IMG/VR virus record: IMGVR_UViG_3300017917_003565
Location: 1-64,000 of that record
Strand: one strand, 5' to 3'
From: a virus
DNA: 64,000 bases
A model generated the notes under the pieces. The model ran no database searches, had not been told where the DNA came from, and was given only the letters and a program-made list of their open reading frames with translations. The first letter of the stretch is position 1, and every line of letters begins with the position of its first letter. The position numbers were made by a program, and so were the translations under genes. Positions 1 through 8,912 of the stretch are shown here, piece after piece.

Positions 1-389
1 CCACGACGTTTTGCACCTTCAATTGTTCTGGCTGCAAATTGACCACCCTGCACTTGATCTGTGTAGATCATGTAAGGGCCGCCATCGTCCATTGGAGTTA
101 CTTCGGTTCTGCCATACCCAGGCTGACTTTGTACGTGAGCAGTGTATAAAGAAATCATATTTTCTAGTTTACGAATTTCAGCTACAATTTTGGCACGGGC
201 CGGACGATTAAGTCCATCACGACCTAGTTCTTTCTTTAATAAATGAATTTTTCTCAATGCCATTGTGGGATTAAAATCAGCTGGCAATTCTGGGATTACA
301 TCACCAACTTCGGAGCTAATGTCGTCTCCGTAGTTCCAATCTTGTCCAAACCCATATGGTGCTTCCGTTATAAACTCTTTAGATCTCAT
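1..389 (-). CDS. Partial phage protein with capsid-targeting-like N-terminus
   Basis: The gene reads leftward from an ATG at 389 and runs off the window start, so its C-terminus is missing. It begins MRSKEFITEAPYG. This closely resembles the T4 internal-protein capsid-targeting sequence (MKTYQEFIAEA type), and I7-T8-E9 followed by A10 fits the T4 prohead-protease rule (I/L)-x-E. A Shine-Dalgarno AAGGAAAT (393-400) and a TATAAATT late-type box (402-409) support the start. The body contains a run of charged helix (ALRKIHLLKKELGRD). I do not recognise a family; an internal or capsid-associated role is inferred from the tag alone. Confidence 0.75.
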   Translation of the reverse strand, partial: MRSKEFITEAPYGFGQDWNYGDDISSEVGDVIPELPADFNPTMALRKIHLLKKELGRDGLNRPARAKIVAEIRKLENMISLYTAHVQSQPGYGRTEVTPMDDGGPYMIYTDQVQGGQFAARTIEGAKRR

Positions 390-401
390 GTTATTTCCTT
401 A

Positions 402-409
402 AATTTATA
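402..409 (-). promoter_or_regulatory. Late-type promoter box TATAAATT
   Basis: TATAAATT on the minus strand, 12 nt before the start at 389 and followed by a good ribosome-binding site. It resembles the T4 late promoter TATAAATA and overlaps the stop codon of the upstream gene. Confidence 0.5.
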
Positions 410-1501
410 TTACTTATTCTTTTTGCGACCGCTTTTCATATTGGCACACCAGTGATACATCCGGCCTTTTTCACCGCCGTACTTCTTGGCCCGGGCTCGC
501 AAGTCTGTTACTGATCCTTTACATGATGCTCCAGCACGTTTTACACGTCCAGGACGACTTTTGCCCTTGACCTTGCCATCAGCAAAGTTTTCAAACACGT
601 CAGGATCAAAGTCATCTGCTGAAATAAAGTATGAGGTGCCATCTCTGTGCTGTAGTTGCACAGCATCATCTTCAGACTCGACTTGTTGTATACTCCAACC
701 CATGCTGTTTAACACTGATTCAATCTGTGGCTGTTTTTCCGCGGCATTCCACCAACGATTGGCCAAGACAAAAATGGGATCCGGAACATCATCGTTGTCG
801 TCACGTCCAGGACTGGGTGCAAATTCCATAATACCAGTGCCACGACGCAATCTCAAATCGTAGTCTACATCGCTTTCATAACGTTCAATATAATCTTGAT
901 AATAACGTTGTGCATCAGCAGGAGTATCTGCTTCAAATCGATCCACTATCTTTGTGGGCTCGTTGGCACGGTATATTTCATAACCTTTGTTAAGACGTTG
1001 TCTAGCACGAGCCATGCGTTCTAGTCTGCTATCAACTCTCTTACCAGCACGATGTAAATAATCTTGCAATCTCTCATCACTAATTTCGTTTACTTTAGAT
1101 ACAGGCATCCATGCCATGATATAATCACGATTCAACAAGTATTTGGCTGCCCAGGCCCTGTGATTGCCGTCTATGATATAGCGATCTGCATCAATCACGA
1201 TGGGTTTCTTATCTATTAGATACTGGCTGACTTCACCAGCATGACCGGGTTCTATCATCATCACACGTCCGTAAGGGTCGCTCTCGGGCTCCGCGTCATC
1301 GTAGTCTACATCGTCGTATTCTTGATCAGGTATGTTGAGATTCAACAAAGGCACACGCTGTAGTTGCCAACGAGGATGAGCCATCACAGCCGCGTGCATT
1401 TTTTCTCCAGGTTGAAAAGGCTCGTGATGAGTCTTATTGATATAAGCCAAGACTTGTTGGGCTGTGGCTTGTTGTTCTTGTACGAATTCTCTAGCTCGCA
1501 T
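410..1501 (-). CDS. ParB-like fold protein with capsid-targeting-like N-terminus and Cys/His basic tail
   Basis: The 363-residue protein starts MRAREFVQEQQ, a capsid-targeting-like tag (V7-Q8-E9). Around residues 95-125 the segment PIVIDADRYIIDGNHRAWAA has the ParB/sulfiredoxin-fold pattern (IVID, then IDGNHR). The C-terminus carries a basic tail, RAGASCKGS then MYHWCANMKSGRKKNK, with Cys and His spaced like a zinc knuckle; the gene at 7245-8090 has a similar tail. A middle acidic segment (DDVDYDDAEPESD) is probably flexible. It is the last complete gene of its run and overlaps the upstream 63-residue gene by 11 bp. A packaged or virion-associated nucleic-acid-binding role is inferred. Confidence 0.85.
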   Translation of the reverse strand: MRAREFVQEQQATAQQVLAYINKTHHEPFQPGEKMHAAVMAHPRWQLQRVPLLNLNIPDQEYDDVDYDDAEPESDPYGRVMMIEPGHAGEVSQYLIDKKPIVIDADRYIIDGNHRAWAAKYLLNRDYIMAWMPVSKVNEISDERLQDYLHRAGKRVDSRLERMARARQRLNKGYEIYRANEPTKIVDRFEADTPADAQRYYQDYIERYESDVDYDLRLRRGTGIMEFAPSPGRDDNDDVPDPIFVLANRWWNAAEKQPQIESVLNSMGWSIQQVESEDDAVQLQHRDGTSYFISADDFDPDVFENFADGKVKGKSRPGRVKRAGASCKGSVTDLRARAKKYGGEKGRMYHWCANMKSGRKKNK

Positions 1502-1682
1502 GATTGATTTTTTTGGTATAAGTCATAGAATATTCAGCCAATTTTAGTTTTAATTCTGTATCCAAATCCTGTAGAGATGGATCATCTCTACGCAGAACTC
1601 CAGATGGGCGTGCTACAGCGCCTCGCTTGGAAATTACAGCTACTACAGGAGAAATAGGATTGACTGTCATCTCAAGTTTCAC
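1491..1682 (-). CDS. Small phage protein, unknown function
   Basis: 63 residues starting MKLEMTVNPISPVVAVISKR. It fills the gap between the 1534-residue gene (stop at 1687) and the ParB-like gene, overlapping the latter by 11 bp. The N-terminal half is hydrophobic (PISPVVAVISKRGAVARP) and the second half charged and helical. No family recognised. Tight packing on the same strand is the main evidence that it is real. Confidence 0.55.
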   Translation of the reverse strand: MKLEMTVNPISPVVAVISKRGAVARPSGVLRRDDPSLQDLDTELKLKLAEYSMTYTKKINHAS

Positions 1683-1686
1683 ATGA

Positions 1687-4600
1687 TTATGTCATCTCTG
1701 GTACTACATTGAACGGACCTTGATTCTCTAGTCTATCTCCTTGACTGATCAGCCAGGTCTGTGCTGTGCGGTTGGCATCGCTTTGGTTGTTGCCTACACC
1801 GCTGAATCTATAAACTTCTTCGCCGGATCGATCCAACACACGCCAGGCACCTGTGAATTCTCCAGATGATTGTGCGGCACGCTGTCTTGCCAGATCCATT
1901 GTGGATCCGGGTATGGGTTCACCGCTGGACTGTGCTCGCTGGCGCCATGGAGGTGGTTCTTGTGGATTGGCTTCGATGCTGATCACATCACGACCTTGTG
2001 CTTGTAGGGCCGAGCGTATACGATCCATGGCCGCATTGGCGTTCTCAGCATCTATGTTTAGGCTGTCTTCTACTTCTTGTCCATTTCTGCGTTCGCGCCA
2101 GCGAACTTTGTAATGCCCGGTATCACGAACAGCACCTGCTGGCTGGGGCTCTCCTACACGGGCCCGTATCTGTGCCCGATCTTGTTCATTGTCGGCTTGC
2201 TGGTTGACCCAGTCTTCAATCTCTCTGTCAGTGGCCGGACGGATGTTTTCCACATAACTGCGATTGCGGGCGAAGAAATCATCTTGTTTTTCTGCCTGGG
2301 CCTTGGCTTCGGCTTTGTCTCGGGCCTGTACCAAGGTGCCTTTGCCCCCAAACTCCACTGCCCACCATATGGATCGTTGTTTGAGACGCTGGGCCACCTG
2401 TGCTCGCTGGCTGAGTTTCTTTTCGGGTTCGGGAGTCTCGTCGGGTCTACGGAACACTTGCCAATCATCGGACAGTCGATCTCCGTATTCTGCTTGGACT
2501 TTTTCGTTGGCGCTATCAATGTCCTTGGCTCTCACTGTGAGTATGATGTCACCGTAGGAATCTTTGACATCAAACCATGGATGTTTTATACGAACATCCA
2601 GACTGTTCCAGCGGGGGTCATCTTTGTATTTCTTTTTGTAAATATCGTTGGCGTCGTCGTAGTCTGTGGCATAGAACGTGTCAATCACACCATCGGGGCT
2701 CTTGGACTTGTTCATGTCGTAGACTTCGTATTCTATTTTACCAGTGCTGGGTATTTCTTTGCGTAGCACAGCATCGGCCCACTGTTTCTTGAGTTGTTCG
2801 GGAGAGATTGTGCCCGCCGCATATTCCGAGAACAGTTTCAAAGCATCATCCTGTGCGCCTGGACTGATCAACTTGTACAGCTTCTTGGCATACTCTCGGC
2901 GTTCCAGGGCTGGACTACCGGCGATCTGCATGGCACGTGCGAAACGCAACATGGTATTTTTGATATCATCATATTCGCCGCGACTTTCCATGCTCAAATA
3001 ATCACCACCGGGGCTTCGGAACTCGATGTAGCCATCCTTGATGTGTGCTGATGTGTACTTTGAATTCCCCACGCCTTGTTGAACATAACGAGACGCTAAC
3101 TCAATGAGATTCTTTTGCACCAACTCTAGCGCACCCATAGGGTCCAGCTTGGCTTCTGTGAGTTCACCTCGATTTCGAGCACCGGCTATGTTTTGGCGTA
3201 GTTTCTGCATGGCCGAGGCAGCATAGGTATTTGAAGCGCGACCGAACTTGTCCAGGATGTATTCGTCGCCCATGAACAGCACCAATTTGACGTAGTCAAC
3301 GTCACCGCCTACATAAGGGATGGATATGCCCATGTGTAGTCCGGTAGAATTATTGGTGTAGGCATCGGCTTCATCGTTGCCCCAGTCTATGACTGCTTTG
3401 AGTTTTTCCAGGGCCTGGGGCAATGGCATGGGTGGCGACACGATCTCTAGACCCATATCGTCATCATCATCGGGGTCCAAACTACCATCTGGTTCTATGA
3501 TCCAACGATCGTCTTTGCGAACGGTTGAGTGATAACCCGACCCCACTTTGACATCCATGCCCACTACGTCATGCAAACTCTCAGCAATACTATCCCAGTC
3601 TCTGCTACCACCGCCCGATGAACCACCGGTCCAGTAAGGCCAGTCCAGGCTGAAACTGTTGCCAATCTCGCTCATGTAACCATAACGATCACGCAGGAAA
3701 TCGCTTTCGTCATAGTCGCCACTGTCCGCCATCATGTCAGAGAAGTATTCTCGGGCCGAATCATAGTATTCGCCTTGGCTTTCAAATTCGCTGACGATTT
3801 CACTTTCAAATTCTTCGTAGGCCGCATCGTAGGCTTGTTTATACTTGGCATACAGATCATTTTCTTTCTCATAGGCTTCTTGATCACTGCTCTTAGTAAA
3901 ACGTGGAGCGGCGTTGCCGGCCTGCATGATGTCTTCAACATCGTCGTCGGGAAACAACTCATCTATCTTGTTGACTATACGGTTGTCGCGTTCTTCGTCA
4001 TCGCCCCAGACATTGGTCTCCATGTAGTCACGCACTTGATCTTCTGCATCGTTGTCCCACTGCTCTTGGATCTGCTCATCGCGCCATTCGACAAATTCTT
4101 CCATGAGGCTGTTACGTAGTTCTCTGGCACCGCGTGGACTCAATCCATACCCATAGTCATCATTGGAAAAGAAATCTACCACATGCTCGACGCTGTCGGG
4201 GCGCTCGTCATAGTCGTAATCAGGTTCTTGATCTTCATCATCTTCGTCACGCTTGGTATCACGGAAGATCATTTCTGCTTCAAACCCAGCACGGATGCCC
4301 TGGGCTTCGGGCGATCGTGCCCAGGATTCCAGAGCCGACGGACTCATTTTGACTTCATCTAAAGGTTGTTCTATGCTTTCGGCCACTTGTCGACGATACA
4401 ACTGATACATCTTAAGGAATTCTTGTTCTTGCCGGCTCAACACTCGCCCTAACTGTATTTTGCCCATGATGAACCGGTAATACTGTTCGGCGTCCTGGCT
4501 TTTGTTCACTGGAGCCTGTATAGTTTCATCCACATTATAGGTAGGATCGGTCTTGACGGCTTTGCCAACTCTCCGTTTAGGATCACGAGGATCTATGTCA

Positions 4601-6291
4601 GTGACATCTAGACCGGTGGCTCGGATCTGATCAATGAACTTGTGTTCGGTATCTTCGTCACCAAAACTGATGATACTGCTAGGAGGCCCGGCACCAAAAT
4701 CATGCTTGCCTAGGCCTTTCATATTGCTAATGTGTTGTCCTAGTTTGTACCAGTCATACACATCGCTGACATCCACACGCAGGGTGCCTGCGGGCATGGT
4801 AGGCTTGAATTCAGGACCGGGTGGATTGTCAGGGTTGTAATCTTCTTTGGCTCTATATCGTTTGTATTCTTTGTATAAGTTTTCAAAAAGGCCATTGGCC
4901 TGAGCAATCTGTGGATGGCCTTGACGATCTGTTTTTAATTTTAACTTGTTGGCTTCTTTGCCTACTTGTCCGGGCTTGATGTCCACTGTGAGTGCCATAC
5001 TGAAGCGTGGATCTTTGGCTTGTGCCCGGGTGGGAATATATCCACTTGCGCTTTCTTCCAGATCGTGTGCCTGTCCTGCATCAAAATGTTCGGGATGCAA
5101 TCTGGCCCAGTCACGCATGAGTACTCCGGCTCTGGCATTGGCTTCATTTTCATATTCGCTGCCAGTTTCGCCTGCTGAGGCAGGAACATCTTCACGCTCG
5201 TGTTGGCGCTTGTGTGTGAGTTCATGTGCTACCGTACGCAACACATCCATGATGTGTCGATTGCCCCAGGCCACTTCCAGGATCTTTGAATCATCTTGAT
5301 AACGACCAAAGGTTTTGTGCACCTTAGGCCACTGTGGATCTCTGCGCAACTTCACAGTTGGCATGTTTTGTATTTTGAGTTCTGCCGTACAAAACTTGAT
5401 AAAGTCTTTTAATATCTGTTCGTCGGTGACTCCTGCATCTTCTCTGATGCTTTCGCCGCCATCACCACCTGCATCACCACCTTCGGTGCCTGCTGGATGA
5501 TCTTGCCCAGCATAGGCTGTGCCCGGATACCAATAGGCTCCATAGCCATACTTTACTTTCTTTTTCTTTTTCTTCCGGCGCTCGTCTAGACTTAACAACT
5601 GATCTTTGGCCGCGTTACGTGCATCATATAACTTTTTGATCAGACCTTGTGTGCGCAGGATTTTGAATGCTAGATTCTCTGGCCCAAACTCACCGTGAGC
5701 ATCCAGCCCGGCCTGGCGGTATTCTTTGATCTTGTCAGCCATGGCTGAAATCTTTTCATAATCTTGGCTCGCAACAGCGGCTTCGATCCTGTGTCCTAGA
5801 TCCTCAAACTTTGATCGGACTGAAATATCATCTACGTCTGGTCTGCGTCTCTTTGGAACACTGACCCAGTCATTGTTGATGATGCTGTAGATACCTTGAC
5901 TGACATGTTTTTTATTCGCGTCCTGCACATACAGTTCAACATCATAACCGCCGATTTTTATATCGTGCTGATCATTATAGGCGTACTTTTTGGCATCAAA
6001 CAGTTCGCGATACACTTCGCTGGCATCGGCCTGAGGAAGATCCACCACTAGGTGCAGATCTATATCAGAATGGGGGGTATAGGTGTAAGCGGCGTTGGAA
6101 CCTGAAACAGTGATGTCTTTGACTTCAACGTTGATGCCCAAAAATTCTCGGAAATCGTCGGCAATTTTCAGCAGTTGTTCACGTACCTCGGGACGCATTT
6201 TTTCATCGGCGCCCCAGATACGCGGATTTAATCGATCGTTGAATTTGACAGCATCGCCAAGATCGTAGGAATCTAACTCATGGATGTTCAT
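1687..6291 (-). CDS. Giant multidomain protein: nucleotidyltransferase + HExxH peptidase-like + amidoligase-like regions
   Basis: 1534 residues. Residues 63-82 contain SGSNAAYTYTPHSDIDLHLV, the GS...DxD signature of the polymerase-beta/MNT nucleotidyltransferase fold. Near residues 350-365, VLRTVAHELTHKRQHERED is an HExxH zinc-metallopeptidase motif. From about 665 to 1000, GFEAEMIF, IEPDGSL, GLEIVSPPMP and TNNSTGLHMGISIP follow the ordered motifs of the amidoligase (COOH-NH2 ligase, glutamine-synthetase-like) family. A basic cluster (RRKKKKKKVK) lies near 240. The C-terminal 350 residues are charged, with repeated substrate-like segments (ENANAAMDRI, QAEAKAQAEK). The start is fixed by TAAATA exactly 5 nt before the ATG. 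The fusion resembles modular phage effectors; which substrates it modifies is unknown. Confidence 0.9.
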   Translation of the reverse strand: MNIHELDSYDLGDAVKFNDRLNPRIWGADEKMRPEVREQLLKIADDFREFLGINVEVKDITVSGSNAAYTYTPHSDIDLHLVVDLPQADASEVYRELFDAKKYAYNDQHDIKIGGYDVELYVQDANKKHVSQGIYSIINNDWVSVPKRRRPDVDDISVRSKFEDLGHRIEAAVASQDYEKISAMADKIKEYRQAGLDAHGEFGPENLAFKILRTQGLIKKLYDARNAAKDQLLSLDERRKKKKKKVKYGYGAYWYPGTAYAGQDHPAGTEGGDAGGDGGESIREDAGVTDEQILKDFIKFCTAELKIQNMPTVKLRRDPQWPKVHKTFGRYQDDSKILEVAWGNRHIMDVLRTVAHELTHKRQHEREDVPASAGETGSEYENEANARAGVLMRDWARLHPEHFDAGQAHDLEESASGYIPTRAQAKDPRFSMALTVDIKPGQVGKEANKLKLKTDRQGHPQIAQANGLFENLYKEYKRYRAKEDYNPDNPPGPEFKPTMPAGTLRVDVSDVYDWYKLGQHISNMKGLGKHDFGAGPPSSIISFGDEDTEHKFIDQIRATGLDVTDIDPRDPKRRVGKAVKTDPTYNVDETIQAPVNKSQDAEQYYRFIMGKIQLGRVLSRQEQEFLKMYQLYRRQVAESIEQPLDEVKMSPSALESWARSPEAQGIRAGFEAEMIFRDTKRDEDDEDQEPDYDYDERPDSVEHVVDFFSNDDYGYGLSPRGARELRNSLMEEFVEWRDEQIQEQWDNDAEDQVRDYMETNVWGDDEERDNRIVNKIDELFPDDDVEDIMQAGNAAPRFTKSSDQEAYEKENDLYAKYKQAYDAAYEEFESEIVSEFESQGEYYDSAREYFSDMMADSGDYDESDFLRDRYGYMSEIGNSFSLDWPYWTGGSSGGGSRDWDSIAESLHDVVGMDVKVGSGYHSTVRKDDRWIIEPDGSLDPDDDDDMGLEIVSPPMPLPQALEKLKAVIDWGNDEADAYTNNSTGLHMGISIPYVGGDVDYVKLVLFMGDEYILDKFGRASNTYAASAMQKLRQNIAGARNRGELTEAKLDPMGALELVQKNLIELASRYVQQGVGNSKYTSAHIKDGYIEFRSPGGDYLSMESRGEYDDIKNTMLRFARAMQIAGSPALERREYAKKLYKLISPGAQDDALKLFSEYAAGTISPEQLKKQWADAVLRKEIPSTGKIEYEVYDMNKSKSPDGVIDTFYATDYDDANDIYKKKYKDDPRWNSLDVRIKHPWFDVKDSYGDIILTVRAKDIDSANEKVQAEYGDRLSDDWQVFRRPDETPEPEKKLSQRAQVAQRLKQRSIWWAVEFGGKGTLVQARDKAEAKAQAEKQDDFFARNRSYVENIRPATDREIEDWVNQQADNEQDRAQIRARVGEPQPAGAVRDTGHYKVRWRERRNGQEVEDSLNIDAENANAAMDRIRSALQAQGRDVISIEANPQEPPPWRQRAQSSGEPIPGSTMDLARQRAAQSSGEFTGAWRVLDRSGEEVYRFSGVGNNQSDANRTAQTWLISQGDRLENQGPFNVVPEMT

Positions 6292-6296
6292 GAGTG

Positions 6297-6302
6297 TATT
6301 TA
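6297..6302 (-). promoter_or_regulatory. Late-type TAAATA box, 5 nt before ATG
   Basis: GGTAAATACACTC immediately precedes the ATG at 6291. There is no Shine-Dalgarno and only five bases between box and start, which predicts a leaderless or nearly leaderless transcript. Confidence 0.6.
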
Positions 6303-6309
6303 CCGCTGG

Positions 6310-7197
6310 TTAGGCTTTGGCTTGTTTCTTGCTTTTTTTGCTAGAAGCGATGCTCTTGGCCACCACGGGTTTCTCGGGTTGTGCTGGTGGAGCATTCACT
6401 GGAGCTGCCTGGCCGTTGCTCTGGGCCATGGCATGCAGATCTCGATACAACTGATCCTGTGCGGCGTAATCAAACACATAGGTTCCGGTGTGTTTGAGCA
6501 ACACCCGCTTGTCCACCCAGACTTTGCCGCCTAGATCACGCCAGTTTTCACAGAATGTCCAGTCCTCACTGTAGTAACGATTTTCACGTACAGCAGTGTC
6601 GAAGTAGGTTTTCATGTAGGGGTTGAGTTCTACCGGAAGTCCGATGTCATTGATAAAAGGTTTCACAGCAGGATGTGCATCTAGTTTCTCAAACACATGA
6701 CGTTTGATCAACATAAAACCTGTACCGGTCTTGGAAACTTCTTGCAAGGTGCCGTCGGCACTGGTTTCCGCACCATCAAACCCGTTGACGCACCATTTTA
6801 CTGGCAACGATTTCATTGGATACAGACCACCTATGACATCTTTGTCGGCATTGAGCATGACCAAGAGATGCCAAGGTTCCCAACCAATGTCAGCATCAAT
6901 AAACATCAGGTGCGTTGACTCTTTGTTATGTAGGAACTTGGCTGTGAGTGTGTTTCTGGCGCGGCTGATCAATGATTCATTGGTCATGGTCTCCATGGTC
7001 CAATCAATGTTGAGCTGTCGGCAGGTATTGGCCCATTTGATATAGCTCATGAATGTTGATTCTGTGAGCTGGCCTCCATAACAGGGCATGCAGATATGCA
7101 CACGAGTGGTGCGCAAATAATCTATGTTTACCTGAATCTGTTGTTGACCAGCCGGAGCAGGTGATTGTGTAGTGGGTTGTGCTTGGTTTTCAGCCAT
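6310..7197 (-). CDS. GT-A type glycosyltransferase
   Basis: 295 residues. After a low-complexity Pro/Gln N-terminus, the core has RVHICMPCYGGQ (donor-binding strand), SRARNTLTAKFL, THLMFIDADIGWEP (a DxD-type metal/nucleotide-sugar motif), GGLYPMKSLPV and YYSEDWTFCENWRDLGG (acceptor-side acidic motif). This is the pattern of GT-A phage glycosyltransferases. The C-terminal 50 residues are Ala/Pro/Lys rich, ending SSKKSKKQAKA. TAAATA (7221-7226) and AGAGGAA precede the ATG. It may glycosylate virion protein, host surface or modified DNA; the sequence does not say which. Confidence 0.8.
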   Translation of the reverse strand: MAENQAQPTTQSPAPAGQQQIQVNIDYLRTTRVHICMPCYGGQLTESTFMSYIKWANTCRQLNIDWTMETMTNESLISRARNTLTAKFLHNKESTHLMFIDADIGWEPWHLLVMLNADKDVIGGLYPMKSLPVKWCVNGFDGAETSADGTLQEVSKTGTGFMLIKRHVFEKLDAHPAVKPFINDIGLPVELNPYMKTYFDTAVRENRYYSEDWTFCENWRDLGGKVWVDKRVLLKHTGTYVFDYAAQDQLYRDLHAMAQSNGQAAPVNAPPAQPEKPVVAKSIASSKKSKKQAKA

Positions 7198-7220
7198 GAG
7201 TTCCTCTGTAAAATATCAGA

Positions 7221-7226
7221 TATTTA
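7221..7226 (-). promoter_or_regulatory. Late-type TAAATA box
   Basis: CAGTAAATATC on the minus strand upstream of the glycosyltransferase start at 7197, followed by the ribosome-binding site AGAGGAA. Confidence 0.45.
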
Positions 7227-7244
7227 CTGCTATTGTACAGGGGA

Positions 7245-8090
7245 TTATTTTTTCTTGCGACCAGCGCAGTGGGCTTTTTGACTGAATCCACGCGGCCGGG
7301 AACAATCGATTGAACGCTTGTACTTTTGGCTCCATTTTTCATCAATGTAATCCAGGCTGTTCTTTAATTCAAACAGGCGTTGTTGCAAAGACTGTATGTT
7401 TTCACGTATGCGATTCATGCGTGATTCGCGCATGACGCTCACAGGATTTTCTCCGGCATAAATGCGTTCTTGCCCGTAGATAATGCCTTCTTGAGGTTGG
7501 TTCACACCCAGGCGTTGGTCAAACATGGCCTGTATTTCAGAGTCCGGAGCACCGTAAAGATCAGTTATTATTTGTGTGCGGTCCGCATCATTTCCGGACA
7601 CATAGAGCTTGCGTATCTGACTGGCACTGTTGGCGTCTTGCCCTCGCACACGGAAATTCACCGTGGGAGTTACTGTGATGTATCCATGCTGTGTCATTGG
7701 TTCCATGTTCTTTTCCTCTGGGGGCAAAGGCTGTAGATAAGACGGGGAACCATCGGCTCGAGGCTTGAAGTTGAATCTCTGGGCATCTTTGGCGCTGACA
7801 GCAAATATCAGTACAGTGTTGGCTTTTTCTTCATCTGACAGGCCGTCTGTTATTTCTGTGGCCTGGTAGGGATTTTTGACTTGCTTGATGTGCCCAGCAG
7901 GCACGCCCAGTTTGGTGACCATTTTTACCTTGTCGGCATAGGTAAAAGGACTATTTTCATCGTTTTGCTTGTCGCTGCTGACTATGTAGACCGCATTTTC
8001 ACCAAACTGCTGAGTTAGCCAATCATAGCTGGCTTTGTGACCTAGGTGAAATGGATGGAATCTGCCGGGATATATTACAAGATAGTTCAT
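7245..8090 (-). CDS. Cytidylyltransferase-like nucleotidyltransferase with Cys/His basic tail
   Basis: 281 residues. The N-terminus MNYLVIYPGRFHPFHLGHK holds the HxGH motif of the nicotinamide-nucleotide/pantetheine-phosphate adenylyltransferase superfamily. SASQIRKLYVSG near residue 160 matches the ISSTxIR-type second motif. Such domains transfer a nucleotidyl group from ATP or CTP; the acceptor here is unknown. A coiled region (IRENIQSLQQRLFELKN) leads to a C-terminal tail DCSRPRGFSQKAHCAGRKKK, comparable to the tail of the 410-1501 product. A TAAATA box (8098-8103) lies 7 nt before the ATG and no Shine-Dalgarno is visible. Confidence 0.85.
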   Translation of the reverse strand: MNYLVIYPGRFHPFHLGHKASYDWLTQQFGENAVYIVSSDKQNDENSPFTYADKVKMVTKLGVPAGHIKQVKNPYQATEITDGLSDEEKANTVLIFAVSAKDAQRFNFKPRADGSPSYLQPLPPEEKNMEPMTQHGYITVTPTVNFRVRGQDANSASQIRKLYVSGNDADRTQIITDLYGAPDSEIQAMFDQRLGVNQPQEGIIYGQERIYAGENPVSVMRESRMNRIRENIQSLQQRLFELKNSLDYIDEKWSQKYKRSIDCSRPRGFSQKAHCAGRKKK

Positions 8091-8097
8091 TGTAATA

Positions 8098-8103
8098 TAT
8101 TTA
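8098..8103 (-). promoter_or_regulatory. Late-type TAAATA box, 7 nt before ATG
   Basis: ACATAAATATATTACA directly precedes the ATG at 8090. With the box this close and no Shine-Dalgarno, initiation would occur at or next to the start codon. Confidence 0.5.
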
Positions 8104-8106
8104 TGT

Positions 8107-8547
8107 TTACATGTTCTCCAACATCCACATGTACACAGGTGTAGTGAACTTTATGCTGACAGTACCATTGCACCCCATTTCACCAAAGAATTCGTGCAGA
8201 CTTTTTTCTGTGGAGCCATTAAAATCGTGTTCATACACAGCTTTTTCTGCCACGATGTTGCCCAGCTTGATGCCATCAAATGTTAGGTCTGTAACGGTCA
8301 ACCGTGCATCTTGCACGATATCGCCGATGTCATTGAGTACAGTATGTTCTTCGGTCTTGTTTTTCATGACCAATCTCAGCTCGTGTTCTAGTTCATCGTC
8401 GTCGGAGATTTCTGTGGACATCTGTTGTGGATCACGCACATGCTCGCTGTCAAAAAACTTAGTATCATCTATCCAGGCTTCAAATCCCAGAGGAATAGCA
8501 GGATCTGAGGTACTTACTACGCAGGAAATAATAACAGTGCTGGCCAT
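8107..8547 (-). CDS. Probable virion protein, unknown function
   Basis: 146 residues starting MASTVIISCVVSTSDPAIPLG. Predicted mostly beta, with an acidic middle (EISDDDELEHELR) and a hydrophobic C-terminus (VSIKFTTPVYMWMLENM). It overlaps the upstream gene through TGATG at 8547, so the two are translationally coupled. The same operon holds the 121- and 54-residue genes. Position among virion-type genes suggests a structural role; no family recognised. Confidence 0.65.
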   Translation of the reverse strand: MASTVIISCVVSTSDPAIPLGFEAWIDDTKFFDSEHVRDPQQMSTEISDDDELEHELRLVMKNKTEEHTVLNDIGDIVQDARLTVTDLTFDGIKLGNIVAEKAVYEHDFNGSTEKSLHEFFGEMGCNGTVSIKFTTPVYMWMLENM

Positions 8548-8912
8548 CAGTAACTCGCTGTGACAAAATCTATGGTGCCGGCATCAAACGCCGTGACATG
8601 TGCTCGTAACCATACAAAGTTTCCAGTCACATTGACTGGATGATAATCAGTGACTGCTGAACTAGCCGCATCATATTCGTCTACTTCAAACCATACAGCA
8701 GAATCTTTGTTGTCGTTTAGTGTGGCTTCAATGGTGATGATACCACTGAATCCGGTTAAACGATAAGTCAAGGTCTGTAAACTGCCTTGGCCACCATAGT
8801 AGTTGGCCGCTGGCACAGCGTCGCTGTAAAAGTCTTGGCTGCTGCCATCATAGTTGCCACTGGCAGTACCATAGACCACATTGTCCAAAAGAGTTTGTAC
8901 AGTTATAGTCAT
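8547..8912 (-). CDS. Beta-rich small phage protein, probably structural
   Basis: 121 residues, Tyr/Asp/Ser/Thr-rich with regularly alternating beta pattern (LQTLTYRLTGFSGIITIEATL; NFVWLRAHVTAFDAG). The composition is like virion decoration or tail proteins. Start ATG at 8912 overlaps the stop of the 54-residue gene (ATGA), and its own stop overlaps the next start. Function unknown. Confidence 0.65.
   Translation of the reverse strand: MTITVQTLLDNVVYGTASGNYDGSSQDFYSDAVPAANYYGGQGSLQTLTYRLTGFSGIITIEATLNDNKDSAVWFEVDEYDAASSAVTDYHPVNVTGNFVWLRAHVTAFDAGTIDFVTASY

Noticed and set aside
2077-2766. Long plus-strand ORFs over the 1534-residue gene
   Set aside because: They are shadows: the minus-strand protein has clear motifs in order and the plus frames have no ribosome-binding sites or sensible composition.
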